This document shows positions 54,432 to 63,324 of a stretch of 64,000 nucleotides of DNA, one piece after another (position 1 is the first letter of the stretch; each line of letters starts with the position of its first letter). The translations under genes and the position numbers were made by a program. The notes under the pieces are model-generated. The model had not been told where the DNA came from. It saw only the letters and a list, made by a program, of their open reading frames with translations, and searched no databases. Origin of the DNA: Dyadobacter koreensis (GTDB lineage Bacteria; Bacteroidota; Bacteroidia; Cytophagales; Spirosomataceae); assembly GCF_900108855.1 (NCBI RefSeq), contig NZ_FNXY01000010.1, positions 317,576 through 381,575 of the forward strand. The letters run 5' to 3'.

Positions 54432-55430
54432 ATGGTACAACTAGCTCTTTTAATTACGAACAGGCACCGTTTGTTGAGTGTAGCCGCAATTCTTGATGTT
54501 TTTGAATCAGTGAACAGTTTTTACAAATCACATAACGAAGTACCCTTTTTTGACATTAAACTATTTGGACCAGTGACGGAGCCATCCGAAAATCTGGCTT
54601 TCGGGCAATATAAACTCAACCCAATCGCGATTGCCGAAAAGCAGGATTTGATCCTGATTCCTGCGTTTGCTTCCGATGAAACACGTGAAGCTGTTGGTGA
54701 AAATCTGGAATTAATTCCATGGCTGCAATGGCAATATCAACAAGGAGCCGAAATTGCCAGTTTTTGTACAGGAGCTTTTTTACTGGCAGCCACAGGTCTG
54801 TTAAACGGAAAAAGCGCGACTACTCACGTAAATGCGACTACAAATTTTGCCGCAAGTTTTCCGGCAGTCCGTCTATATGGGGACGCAATTGTAACAGCTG
54901 AGGAAGGGATTTATACCAGTGGTGGCGCTACGAGCAGTTTTCACTTGATGCTTCATCTGATCAAATTATACTGTGGACGGGAAGTAACGATCCATATCGC
55001 CAAATTGTTTGCTATCGACATGGATCGTGAACAACAGGCTTATTTTGGTACTTTTCAGCCCCCTCACAATCATGGGGACGTGATTGTAACGATGGCGCAG
55101 AGGCGAATTGAAGATGCATATCAGGATGTCAGTACCATTGAAGAAATGATTCAGGATATCCCTGCAAGTCGCAGAAATGTTGTTCGTAGATTTAAGCTGG
55201 CAACAGGAGTGACGCCAATTGAATATCTGCAGAAAACCAGGATCGAAGCGGCTAAAAAGTTATTGGAACAGACAGACCAAAGCATTTTGGAAGTCATGTT
55301 AAATTCAGGATATAACGATTTAAAGGCTTTTCGTCAGTTGTTTAAAAAAAGTGCGGGAATGACCCCGAAATCGTATCGCGAGAAGTTTAACGTTGGGAGA
55401 ATGGAAAGTCTTGGTTTTGCCGGAAAGTAA
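54432..55430 (+). CDS. GlxA-type AraC-family regulator with DJ-1/PfpI domain
   Basis: A 332-residue two-domain regulator. The N-terminal DJ-1/PfpI-like domain (about residues 5-190) has the nucleophile-elbow Cys at C112 (ASFCTGAFLLAATG). The C-terminal part (about 235-325) is the AraC double helix-turn-helix (NVVRRFKLATGVTPIEYLQ, LKAFRQLFKKSAGMTPKSYR). It is divergent from the VOC operon and probably regulates it (inference). The ligand is unknown. Confidence 0.92.
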   Translation: MVQLALLITNRHRLLSVAAILDVFESVNSFYKSHNEVPFFDIKLFGPVTEPSENLAFGQYKLNPIAIAEKQDLILIPAFASDETREAVGENLELIPWLQWQYQQGAEIASFCTGAFLLAATGLLNGKSATTHVNATTNFAASFPAVRLYGDAIVTAEEGIYTSGGATSSFHLMLHLIKLYCGREVTIHIAKLFAIDMDREQQAYFGTFQPPHNHGDVIVTMAQRRIEDAYQDVSTIEEMIQDIPASRRNVVRRFKLATGVTPIEYLQKTRIEAAKKLLEQTDQSILEVMLNSGYNDLKAFRQLFKKSAGMTPKSYREKFNVGRMESLGFAGK

Positions 55431-55537
55431 GATGGTATATCTTCTTTTCCAACGTATTAGTATTAACAGGTGTCAAAGATTTGTTAAGTAGTTACTGTAG
55501 TTGCCATTTTACTGGCAGTAAATAAACGAATTCAATT

Positions 55538-57979
55538 ATGATGCCCATAATCAGATCTTTAAGTCTGTTTTTTATTTTTCTGGCTGGCGGAGAAGTTTTT
55601 TCCCAGGATACCTGGCCGAAGGAAATTCCTTTTTCAGGAGGAGGAGCAATAACCATATACCAGCCTCAGCCGGAGCGGCTTTACGGCGATGATCTTGATC
55701 TTCGTGCAGCTGTTTCGATCCGTAGAAGCAGCGGCGATGAGCCTGTGTTTGGAGCGATGTGGGTGCTGGCCAAACTGGATTCACGGGGAAATAACTCCGT
55801 TGTAAGTTCAGTTATGGTGAGGCAGTCTAAATTCGCTGAAGACGAAAATATTTCAGCAAGTGATTTTAAAAAAGCTGTCGAAAAAGGTTTTCCAAGTCTT
55901 CGTGTACAATTTTCGAAAGAAAGTTTGCAGGCTGCCATTAAACAAGAGTTAGGTGAAGAAAGCCTGAAAAACGATCCTCCACTGATTATTTATCGTGATA
56001 AGCCAACGACACTTATTGTGCTCGATGGTGAACCGATGGAAGAAAAAGACGAATATCTTAAACTAACAAGAGTTGTCAACACGCCTTATCTGATCGTCAA
56101 AAATCCGGACGACAATAAATATTATCTCTATGGCGGCAGTTTCTGGTATAGCTCATCGCGTGTGAAAGACGGCTGGACAAATGTTAAAAAATTGCCTTCA
56201 CGTATTAAGTCTTTAGATACAAAAATGAAGGAAGAGGAAAAGAAAGCGTCAACTGAAAATGATAATGTCAGTAAGTTTTCGACCCCGACAACAATTTTGG
56301 TAGTGACAGAACCAGCGGAACTGATCCAGACAGAAGGCAAACCGACCTATCAGTCTGTGCAAGGTTCACCGCTTTTGTATGTCAATAATTCGCTGGATGA
56401 GATTTTTAAGGATATCGACACTCAGAAAAATTATATACTTATTGCCGGAAGATGGTATCGCAGTTCATCCTTGAATGGACCTTGGGAATATGTTTCTCAG
56501 GAAGCTTTGCCCAGGGCGTTTGCTGATATTCCTGCCGGCTCTGAAAAAGATGGGGTTCTTGCGAGTGTTGGCGGAACGGACGAAGCGAATGATGCCGTTA
56601 TGGAAGCGCAGATTCCTCAAACCGCAAAAGTCGATCGCGCTACGGCACGGGTTGAAGTAAACTATGACGGAGAGCCCCGTTTTGAGCGAATTGAAAATAC
56701 AAATTTATCAGTTGCTGAAAACAGTAATATCACTGTTATGCGTGCAGCAAATAATATGTTTTATGCACTCGAAAATGGTATTTGGTTTATCAGCAATAAC
56801 GCTTTCGGGCCATGGCAGGTAGCCAATGAACGTCCATCGGATGTGGACAGAATTCCTCCGAGTAACAGTGCTTACAATGCCAGATATGTGCATATTTATG
56901 AAACCACTCCACAATTTGTATACGTTGGTTATACACAGGGGTATATGGGAAATTATATTTATGGCCCAACGGTGGTTTGGGGGACGGGCTGGCATTATCG
57001 CCCATGGCGGGGAAGGTACTATCGGCCGCGACCGGCAACCTGGGGATTTGGAATGCACTACAATCCATGGACAGGCTGGTCTATGAGTTTTGGATTAGGT
57101 TTTAATGTCGGATGGTATCATTATGGTTATTCTCGCCCACATTATAGCGGAGGCTGGTTTGGACCTCCTGCTTATCGTCCGCCACATCGTCCATGGGGCT
57201 GGAATGGAGGATATTATGGAAACAGACCAGGATATAATGGCCCGGACTATCCGAATCGCCCAAGGCCTAACGTGGTGGTGAACCGTCCCGGACGATCTTA
57301 CAATCAACCGGGAAGTGGTTATAGCAGACCCATTGCTAATAACAACTTATACCGCGACCGAAAATATGTAGTCGCTACGAGAAATAATGTTTTCAGGCCG
57401 GTGACGCGCCCGAATCCAGGCCGTCCTTCGAATGGAAATAATGTGGGAAGACCTGATGTCGGTCGTCCCGGCACAGGGAATAATCCAGGTACTCTTCCGA
57501 ACGTTGGACGACCGTCGACGGGTTCAGGAAATATTGCATTGCCCGACAGAAGCCGGCCAACGATAGGAAACGGACAAAATGGGCGACCAAACAATGGGCG
57601 GCCAGCTACTGGTTCGGGTAATAATACATTACCAGACCGGAACCGGCCGGCAATTGGCAACGGACAAAATGAGCGTCCTGACGTCACGAGACCCGCAATA
57701 GGTTCTGGAAACAGCTCACTCCCTGACAGAGCAAGACCTTCGATAGGAAACGGGCAAAATAACCGCCAGCCGGTAACGAGGCCAGTACAAAGGCCTGTTG
57801 AATCCGGCAGACAACCCTCTGCTCAGCCCGGTAGAGAACGTCAGCCAGTAAACAGAACATCAGTGAATCCGGGCCAGGCACGCCCCGCACCAACAAGGCA
57901 ACCGACCACGAATCAACCTAGACAGAGCCAGCCTTCGAGACAGCAGGGAGAACGTGGGAACCCGAGAGGGCAAGAATAG
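55538..57979 (+). CDS. Large secreted protein with W/Y/G-rich region and 30-residue repeats
   Basis: An 813-residue secreted protein. A signal peptide ends near EVFSQ. The first 450 residues form repeated modules with WYSSSRVKDGWTNV, YRSSSLNGPWEYVS and WFISNNAFGPWQVANE, each of the same FWY...GPW pattern. Around residues 470-570 the sequence is extremely rich in Trp, Tyr, Gly and Pro (WGTGWHYRPWRGRYYRP). The C-terminal region from about 580 is low complexity, with three tandem 30-residue repeats at residues 657-746. Bacteroidota homologues are often annotated carbohydrate-binding family V/XII; this is weak and the function is unknown. Confidence 0.75.
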   Translation: MMPIIRSLSLFFIFLAGGEVFSQDTWPKEIPFSGGGAITIYQPQPERLYGDDLDLRAAVSIRRSSGDEPVFGAMWVLAKLDSRGNNSVVSSVMVRQSKFAEDENISASDFKKAVEKGFPSLRVQFSKESLQAAIKQELGEESLKNDPPLIIYRDKPTTLIVLDGEPMEEKDEYLKLTRVVNTPYLIVKNPDDNKYYLYGGSFWYSSSRVKDGWTNVKKLPSRIKSLDTKMKEEEKKASTENDNVSKFSTPTTILVVTEPAELIQTEGKPTYQSVQGSPLLYVNNSLDEIFKDIDTQKNYILIAGRWYRSSSLNGPWEYVSQEALPRAFADIPAGSEKDGVLASVGGTDEANDAVMEAQIPQTAKVDRATARVEVNYDGEPRFERIENTNLSVAENSNITVMRAANNMFYALENGIWFISNNAFGPWQVANERPSDVDRIPPSNSAYNARYVHIYETTPQFVYVGYTQGYMGNYIYGPTVVWGTGWHYRPWRGRYYRPRPATWGFGMHYNPWTGWSMSFGLGFNVGWYHYGYSRPHYSGGWFGPPAYRPPHRPWGWNGGYYGNRPGYNGPDYPNRPRPNVVVNRPGRSYNQPGSGYSRPIANNNLYRDRKYVVATRNNVFRPVTRPNPGRPSNGNNVGRPDVGRPGTGNNPGTLPNVGRPSTGSGNIALPDRSRPTIGNGQNGRPNNGRPATGSGNNTLPDRNRPAIGNGQNERPDVTRPAIGSGNSSLPDRARPSIGNGQNNRQPVTRPVQRPVESGRQPSAQPGRERQPVNRTSVNPGQARPAPTRQPTTNQPRQSQPSRQQGERGNPRGQE
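57506..57775 (+). repeat. Three tandem 90-bp repeats inside the 813-residue protein
   Basis: Copies at 57506-57595, 57596-57685 and 57686-57775 each encode a unit of the form RPxxGSGNxxLPDRxRPxIGNGQN. The 90-base period keeps the frame, so copy number could vary without breaking the gene. Confidence 0.9.
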
Positions 57980-57994
57980 AATTTATCACACCAT

Positions 57995-58405
57995 TTAAAC
58001 AGTAATTCCCACCAGACAAATTACTTCATCATCGCTTTTATACCATTCAAGACAGTATCCATCCTTATCGATTCTTGGATCTTCAAGAAGTCTCATGAAT
58101 GTTTCTCCGATAACCTGCGGCCGTTTCATCCAGTCCGCCAGGGTTTCAGATATATAAACTCCTTTTTTTATTGTAAAAGATTCATATCCCAATTTTTCTG
58201 CTTCTCCGTCTTCAAGTTCCGTTGCCGCAGCTTTGTATATTATTTCTCCAGTTTCGTTCGGGCGGGAAATACCATACCAATTTCTTTTTTCACAGTTTGG
58301 CAATGATCCCTCCAGAGCATCAAATGCTTCTTTGATCTGATTAGGGAAAGTGGTGACTGTCTTGCAAATAATCTCGATATTTTCTTTGAATTCGAACGTT
58401 TCCAT
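57995..58405 (-). CDS. GyrI-like small-molecule-binding domain protein
   Basis: A 136-residue protein resembling the GyrI/AraC effector-binding domain (NWYGISRPNETGEIIYKAAATE, GVYISETLADW, CLEWYKSDDEVICLVGI). No DNA-binding part is attached. The family binds diverse ligands; function here unknown. It is 14 bases after the stop of the DUF1579 gene at 58420 and probably in one operon with it. Confidence 0.6.
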   Translation of the reverse strand: METFEFKENIEIICKTVTTFPNQIKEAFDALEGSLPNCEKRNWYGISRPNETGEIIYKAAATELEDGEAEKLGYESFTIKKGVYISETLADWMKRPQVIGETFMRLLEDPRIDKDGYCLEWYKSDDEVICLVGITV

Positions 58406-58419
58406 AAGGATTTATTGGT

Positions 58420-58878
58420 TTAAGATTTAGATAATTTTATATCCATCAATGGCTCCCATTTTTCATTATTACGTTGTTCCCAGACTCCCGACAGCACCTT
58501 TTCGTCGTCGCTGAAACTTCCGGTAAAACGTAAGTCATCCGATAAAAACCGTATTGTTCCCTTGCCAAACTCTGCAATCATTTCTGTTATCTCGCCAGCG
58601 TCATCATAGCTGCGCATGAAATATTTATTGGTAGATTTCTCAAAACCGATCACTTCAATGCTTTCTTTTCGTTCCGCTCCCATCCTGACATCCACTGTAT
58701 GTAAAACAAAAGCTCCTCCTGCAACCCACTCATACGTATCAGTACCTTCGATTTTGACGTCTGGTTCTCCTTTGCCCGCCTTGGCGTTTCCATGCGTATT
58801 CCATTTCCCAATAAACGGATAAAGCGGGCGGTATTCTGGTGCTTCGTTTTTTGAAGCTTTGTTATCAGTTTTATCCAT
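58420..58878 (-). CDS. DUF1579-like protein (second copy)
   Basis: The reading frame is open to 58890, but MDKTDNKASKN at 58878 is an alternative start. The mature text PLYPFIGKWNTHGNAKAGKGE, EGTDTYEWVAGGAFVLHTVDVRMG and SGVWEQRNNEKW is the DUF1579 pattern. It is similar in layout to the protein at 52861 but far diverged. Function unknown; it shares an operon with the GyrI-like gene. Confidence 0.7.
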   Translation of the reverse strand: MDKTDNKASKNEAPEYRPLYPFIGKWNTHGNAKAGKGEPDVKIEGTDTYEWVAGGAFVLHTVDVRMGAERKESIEVIGFEKSTNKYFMRSYDDAGEITEMIAEFGKGTIRFLSDDLRFTGSFSDDEKVLSGVWEQRNNEKWEPLMDIKLSKS

Positions 58879-58890
58879 AATTTCTGACAA

Positions 58891-59712
58891 TTACAATACG
58901 TATATCCAAAACAGTCCTGGAAAATCCGTGCTGATTAATCAATACAAATAACTTTAAATCATACCAGTTTCTGAGAAGGTATTCAGGACAATGAGAGGGG
59001 GAAATCAGGACAATCGATAAAATTTGAAATCTGCACTTCTACAACTAACCTCTTTTATAAGATAATTTCTGTACGAATAATCATGACAGAATTTGATAAT
59101 AAGCTGGATGGTCAAAGGGCACTCGCTATGACACAGGTTGGGAATTTTGATAACAAAAAGTTATAAAAATTAGACATCAAACGAAGCAGGTAAATTTAAA
59201 TAATCAATATAAAATTTTGATTATTTGCTTATATATAAAATATTAATTGCATATATTTACTATTGAAGTCTTATTGTCTCTATAATATACTGATATTTTT
59301 AAACTTTTTCTATCGCATTTATAGAGAAAATTTTAGTATCAGAGACTTCTGGCTTAGTAAATATTAACATATACACACACTTGATAATGAAGATGAATTC
59401 ACACGACTCCTCGTGATGCAGCTGCATCATTTCTTGCATATTGTCATCTCCGCTTTGGTATCTTCTATAATCGCTTAAAGAATAAGCTGATTAGTTCTGT
59501 GTGCAGATATTGGCAGGCTTAATGAATAATATTCATCGTTTTCTCTTGATCCAAGATCGTTTGATTCCGGGAGGAAATTACTATGTCCATACTGCAAGAA
59601 ATCAGCCTTAAAAAATTCCTGATCTCCGGAAAGCGCGTACACTCGTAAAATTTCGATACACTCAAAAATTAGAAAATTTGAAGCCTTATTCTCCAAAAAT
59701 TAAAATGTAGTT
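58891..59712. other. 822-bp AT-rich gap with one long palindrome
   Basis: No convincing gene on either strand: a 27-codon frame at 59083-59166 (plus) and a 46-codon frame at 59299-59439 (minus) are weak. The region 59180-59340 is unusually AT-rich. TGATGCAGCTGCATCA at 59414-59429 is a perfect 16-bp palindrome and is listed separately. The promoter of the secreted protein at 59713 must lie here but has no clear TAnnTTTG box. Confidence 0.5.
59414..59429. promoter_or_regulatory. Perfect 16-bp palindrome
   Basis: TGATGCAGCTGCATCA reads the same on both strands. It is about 284 bases upstream of the T9SS cargo gene and could be a binding site for a dimeric regulator. No regulator is assigned. 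Confidence 0.35.
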
Positions 59713-60759
59713 ATGAAATCAAGATCTATTCTCTCACTGTTTCTTATTATTCTTTGTTCAATATCCGAAGCACATGCGCAGGCTGATCCGGGTTCTGCCG
59801 GGATGACTTTTAGCAAATCCATTGTACAAGTTGGCGAAGTAGTAACGCTGCAAGTTCAAATAGGTAATTATTCGGGTGGACTGTCTGCCGGAAAGGCGCT
59901 TTCACCTTATGACGCAACTTTTACTGTAACCATACCTTCTATTTTGAAAGTAAATGGTCCGCTTGATTTCTCAAATCTTCCATTTGCGGTAAGCGTCGCG
60001 AGCCAGTTGCCCAATTCTGTGGGTGCTACGGTGATTGTTCTTATTATCCCAAATGGAATTCCCAGAGGAGCAAACGGTTATGTTTCCATACCGCTGATTG
60101 GTATAAAGGATGATGTGAATATTGTATATGCAACGGTTAAGACGGACGCAAATCTAGGTAATCCTTCCTCGGGTAACGTTACACCCACAAACGATCTTCA
60201 ATCAGCACCCGTAACGATCTGTTTGCCGCTTCCCGTAAAGCTGATTTCCTTTGAGGTACATAAAGAAGGCGGGCTGGTGAATCTTAACTGGTCAACTTCG
60301 GAAGAAACAAACAGCGAACGTTTTGATATTGAGCATAGCCTAAACGGAAAACAATGGAAATTGGTAGGAGCTTCGACTTCCAACGGAGATAGCAAAGTAA
60401 AAAAGGAGTATGGTTTTACTCACAAAGATCCCTCCGGTGGAGAAAATTATTACCGTTTAAAAATGATAGACAGGGATCTTACCTATGCTTATGGGCCAAT
60501 TCGCAGTATTCGTTTAGATCATGTAAAACTGGAAATTTACCCGAATCCTGTTGCTGAGTTGCTGACGATCAGTGCAAGCAATTGGGAGAAGGTAACTAAC
60601 ATACAATTGATCAGTAACAGTGGCATTTCTGTTTACGATTCAGGAAGTATGCCGTTGAATAATATTGATGTGAAAAATCTTAAGGTAGGTATTTATCTGG
60701 TGAAGATAACAACAATAGACGGGGTTCCATCTTTACGAAAAATTTTGATTTCAAGATGA
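59713..60759 (+). CDS. Secreted protein with T9SS type A sorting domain
   Basis: A 348-residue protein. A signal peptide ends near EAHAQA; the mature part has an Ig/cohesin-like beta region (SIVQVGEVVTLQVQIGNYSGGL) and a second module (VKLISFEVHKEGGLVNLNWST). The last about 75 residues are a type A T9SS C-terminal domain (LEIYPNPVAELLTI, SGISVYDSGSMPLN, KVGIYLVKI), so it is likely exported through SprA and anchored to the cell surface. Biological role unknown. Confidence 0.88.
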   Translation: MKSRSILSLFLIILCSISEAHAQADPGSAGMTFSKSIVQVGEVVTLQVQIGNYSGGLSAGKALSPYDATFTVTIPSILKVNGPLDFSNLPFAVSVASQLPNSVGATVIVLIIPNGIPRGANGYVSIPLIGIKDDVNIVYATVKTDANLGNPSSGNVTPTNDLQSAPVTICLPLPVKLISFEVHKEGGLVNLNWSTSEETNSERFDIEHSLNGKQWKLVGASTSNGDSKVKKEYGFTHKDPSGGENYYRLKMIDRDLTYAYGPIRSIRLDHVKLEIYPNPVAELLTISASNWEKVTNIQLISNSGISVYDSGSMPLNNIDVKNLKVGIYLVKITTIDGVPSLRKILISR

Positions 60760-60780
60760 TAGCTTACTAATTTGAATTGG

Positions 60781-60814
60781 AAACTGAACCGCTTTTCTGC
60801 GGTTCAGTTTTATT
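60781..60814. terminator. Bidirectional terminator between T9SS cargo and YceI genes
   Basis: AAACTGAACCGC and GCGGTTCAGTTT form a perfect 12-bp stem with loop TTTTCT, followed by TTTTATTT. It serves the convergent genes on both sides. Confidence 0.92.
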
Positions 60815-60817
60815 TAA

Positions 60818-61351
60818 TTAAGCCTGTTTTGCCAGTTGGATGTTTGCTACGAGTTTGATTTTCTCGCCTAATGCAAGTCCGCCAGTTTCAGTTAAAGAAT
60901 TGAAAGTAACTCCAAATTCTTTTCTGTCGATAGTACCGGTAACTTCAAATCCAACTTTGATATTACCATAGTTGTCTTTTTCTGTTCCGCCGTATTCTGC
61001 TTCAAGCTCAACTTCCTTTGTTATTCCTTTTATAGTCAGATTTCCAAGAAGATTATACACATCTCCTTTCGCTTTTTTGAATGATGTGGATGTAAATTTG
61101 AATTGTGGATGCTCTTCTGTTTCAAAGAAATCTGCGGCTCTTAAATGTTCATCACGTCCAGGTTGTCCGGTATCCACGCTATTCGCGTCGATTGAAAATT
61201 CGATTGCAGCATTTTCAAACTGATCACCTTCTGTTGTTGCGTATCCGCTGAATGATTTAAAGGAACCTGTAACGGTTGAGATAACAAGGTGTTTTACCTT
61301 AAAAAGTACTTCTGAATGTAGGTTATCCACATTCCACGTTGTTTTAGACAT
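60818..61351 (-). CDS. YceI-family protein
   Basis: A 177-residue YceI-type lipocalin-like protein that binds isoprenoid-type hydrophobic molecules in known members. Motifs: WNVDNLHSEVLFKVKHLVIS, GQPGRDEHLRAADFFETEEHPQ, GNLTIKGITKEVELEAEY and GFEVTGTIDRKEFGVTF. There is no signal peptide, so it is cytosolic here, although many homologues are periplasmic. Its own promoter is predicted at 61395. Confidence 0.92.
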   Translation of the reverse strand: MSKTTWNVDNLHSEVLFKVKHLVISTVTGSFKSFSGYATTEGDQFENAAIEFSIDANSVDTGQPGRDEHLRAADFFETEEHPQFKFTSTSFKKAKGDVYNLLGNLTIKGITKEVELEAEYGGTEKDNYGNIKVGFEVTGTIDRKEFGVTFNSLTETGGLALGEKIKLVANIQLAKQA

Positions 61352-61394
61352 AGCAGTGAGTTATGATATTTGGATTAGAAATTTACACTAATCT

Positions 61395-61426
61395 CAAAGT
61401 TAGGGGTATAACTCATCGGATATCCG
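61395..61426 (-). promoter_or_regulatory. Predicted yceI promoter with adjacent palindrome
   Basis: On the minus strand TAACTTTG (61395-61402) matches the TAnnTTTG -7 box exactly, about 44 bases before the start codon. The palindrome CGGATATCCG at 61417-61426 sits just upstream of it, overlapping the region between -7 and -33, a natural operator position. No good TTTG -33 box is seen at the usual distance. Confidence 0.5.
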
Positions 61427-61608
61427 GCACTATCCAAAAGCATAGTGATAAATATAATATCAGTTACAAATTATCTTTATATTGTACAGGTTTTGGGGTT
61501 ATGTTAGTCCAATCGGAAAAGAAATAACATCTCTCGCTGAGATAATTCACCGCTAGAGTACCAGAGCAAATTATGGGAAAACAGTTTTATTCCGGATAAA
61601 GCTAGCGC

Positions 61609-63324
61609 TTAGATATTTCCTTTTTTCATTTCTTTAATGGCATAATCAACGGCTCTTGCAGTCAGCGCCATATAGGTTAAAGACGGATTTTGTGTGGCAC
61701 TGGAAACCATCGAAGCGCCATCTGTTACAAACACGTTGGAGCAGTGATGCATCTGGTTCCATTTATTTAAAATGGATGTTTTAGGATCTTTTCCCATTCT
61801 TGCACCACCCATTTCATGATTTTCACTTCCTGGATTTCGTTTGGTGTCAGCGGTTTTGATATTCTTAAAACCGGCTTTATCAAACATTTCAGAAAGTTCA
61901 ACATAGAAATCCTGAACCATTTTCATGTCATTATCATCAAAATCAACGGACATACGCAAGAGTGGAATTCCCCATTTATCTTTTTGATTTTTATCTAATT
62001 GTATGAAATTTGTCTCTTTCATCAACGTTTCACCCATCATCTGAGCGCCGGCTGTCCATCCGCCGGATTCTGGTTTCAATAAATTTGCCTTCAACGATTC
62101 TCCAATTAATCCATCGGTCGAGTTTCCCATTTTATTAGAGGAAAATGATGCTGCATAACCTCTCAAAAAATCCGTTTCTTGTTTAAAAACATTACGAAAA
62201 CGCGGAATATAAGCCGCATTCGGTCTTTTTCCGTCTGTGGTTGAGTCCAGAAATCCGTCATATTCGGCGGTCACCCGGCCGCGATAATTGTGAAAACCAA
62301 TATATTTTCCTAAAACACCACTGTCATTTCCCAAGCCATTTGGAAAGCGGTCGGATGTTGAATTCAATAAGATCAAATTGGAATTAATAGCTGAGGCATT
62401 CAGGAAAATGATTTTAGCATAATATTCTGTCATTTCTTTTGTGTTCGTATCAACCACGCGAACACCGGTTGCTTTCTTTTTCTTTTCATCATATATAATG
62501 GAATGAACGACAGAATAGGGTTGTAAAGTCAGATTCCCCGTACGTTCCGCCCAGGGAATTGTTGACGAGTTACTGCTGAAATATCCTCCAAACGGACAAC
62601 CGCGCTGACAAATATTCCTATGCTGACATTTCGCCCTACCTTGTTTCGTATGAATCGGCTGAGGATCGGTGATATGCGCAGCCCTTCCTATTATAACAGG
62701 GCGAGTATTTTTATAATTTTTTGTGGATTGTTCGCTGAAATGTTTTTCAACACAGGTCAGTTCGTGTGGTGGCAAAAATTCTCCGTCCGGCAATTGAGGC
62801 AATCCGTCTTTATTTCCGGAAATACCCGCAAACTTTTCAACATAGCTATACCATGGTGCAATATCGGCGTAACGAATCGGCCAATCGATAGCAAAACCAT
62901 CTCGTGCTGGGCCTTCAAAATCAAAATCAGACCAGCGTTGGGTTTGTCTCGCCCATAAAAGTGAACGGCCACCAACCTGATATCCGCGCATCCAGTCGAA
63001 AGGTTTGTCTTGTACATAAGGATGCTCTGCGTCTTTCATCACAAAATGCACAGAATCTTCTCTGAATATATAATGCTTGCTTGCAATTGGGTTTTGTTCG
63101 CGAAGTGCAAGTGTAGGTTGCCCCAAATGTGGAAATTCCCACGGCTGCATATTGGTTGTGGGATAGTCAACTATATGTTTAACATCTTTTCCCCGCTCCA
63201 GAACAAGTGTTTTTAAGCCTTTTTCGGTAAGTTCTTTCGCCGCCCAGCCGCCACTTATTCCAGTGCCAATCACGATAGCGTCAAAAGTCCGCGCCTTAAC
63301 TGAATCTATATTAAGATTTGACAT
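61609..63324 (-). CDS. GMC-family FAD-dependent oxidoreductase
   Basis: A 571-residue glucose-methanol-choline oxidoreductase. FAD-binding motif GTGISG is at about residues 17-22 (DAIVIGTGISGGWAAKEL), and the C-terminal GMC motif HEMGGARMGKDP and GASMVSSATQNPSLTYMALTARAV are present. The region CQHRNICQRGCPFGGYF has a cysteine pattern seen in the Bacteroidota/gluconate dehydrogenase-like branch. In this branch a small gluconate-2-dehydrogenase subunit 3 is often encoded next to the enzyme; none is adjacent here. Substrate unknown, probably a sugar or polyol. Confidence 0.92.
   Translation of the reverse strand: MSNLNIDSVKARTFDAIVIGTGISGGWAAKELTEKGLKTLVLERGKDVKHIVDYPTTNMQPWEFPHLGQPTLALREQNPIASKHYIFREDSVHFVMKDAEHPYVQDKPFDWMRGYQVGGRSLLWARQTQRWSDFDFEGPARDGFAIDWPIRYADIAPWYSYVEKFAGISGNKDGLPQLPDGEFLPPHELTCVEKHFSEQSTKNYKNTRPVIIGRAAHITDPQPIHTKQGRAKCQHRNICQRGCPFGGYFSSNSSTIPWAERTGNLTLQPYSVVHSIIYDEKKKKATGVRVVDTNTKEMTEYYAKIIFLNASAINSNLILLNSTSDRFPNGLGNDSGVLGKYIGFHNYRGRVTAEYDGFLDSTTDGKRPNAAYIPRFRNVFKQETDFLRGYAASFSSNKMGNSTDGLIGESLKANLLKPESGGWTAGAQMMGETLMKETNFIQLDKNQKDKWGIPLLRMSVDFDDNDMKMVQDFYVELSEMFDKAGFKNIKTADTKRNPGSENHEMGGARMGKDPKTSILNKWNQMHHCSNVFVTDGASMVSSATQNPSLTYMALTARAVDYAIKEMKKGNI

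Noticed and set aside
57506..57775. Independent repeat element or assembly artefact
   Set aside because: The three units keep the reading frame and differ at several positions, so they are genuine protein repeats.
59083..59166. A 27-codon plus-strand frame starting MTEFDNK
   Set aside because: Too short and isolated; no clear promoter or homology could be seen.
59299..59439. A 46-codon minus-strand frame around the palindrome
   Set aside because: Part of it looks protein-like, but it has no upstream context, the composition is AT-driven, and the palindrome alone accounts for the MMQLHH stretch.
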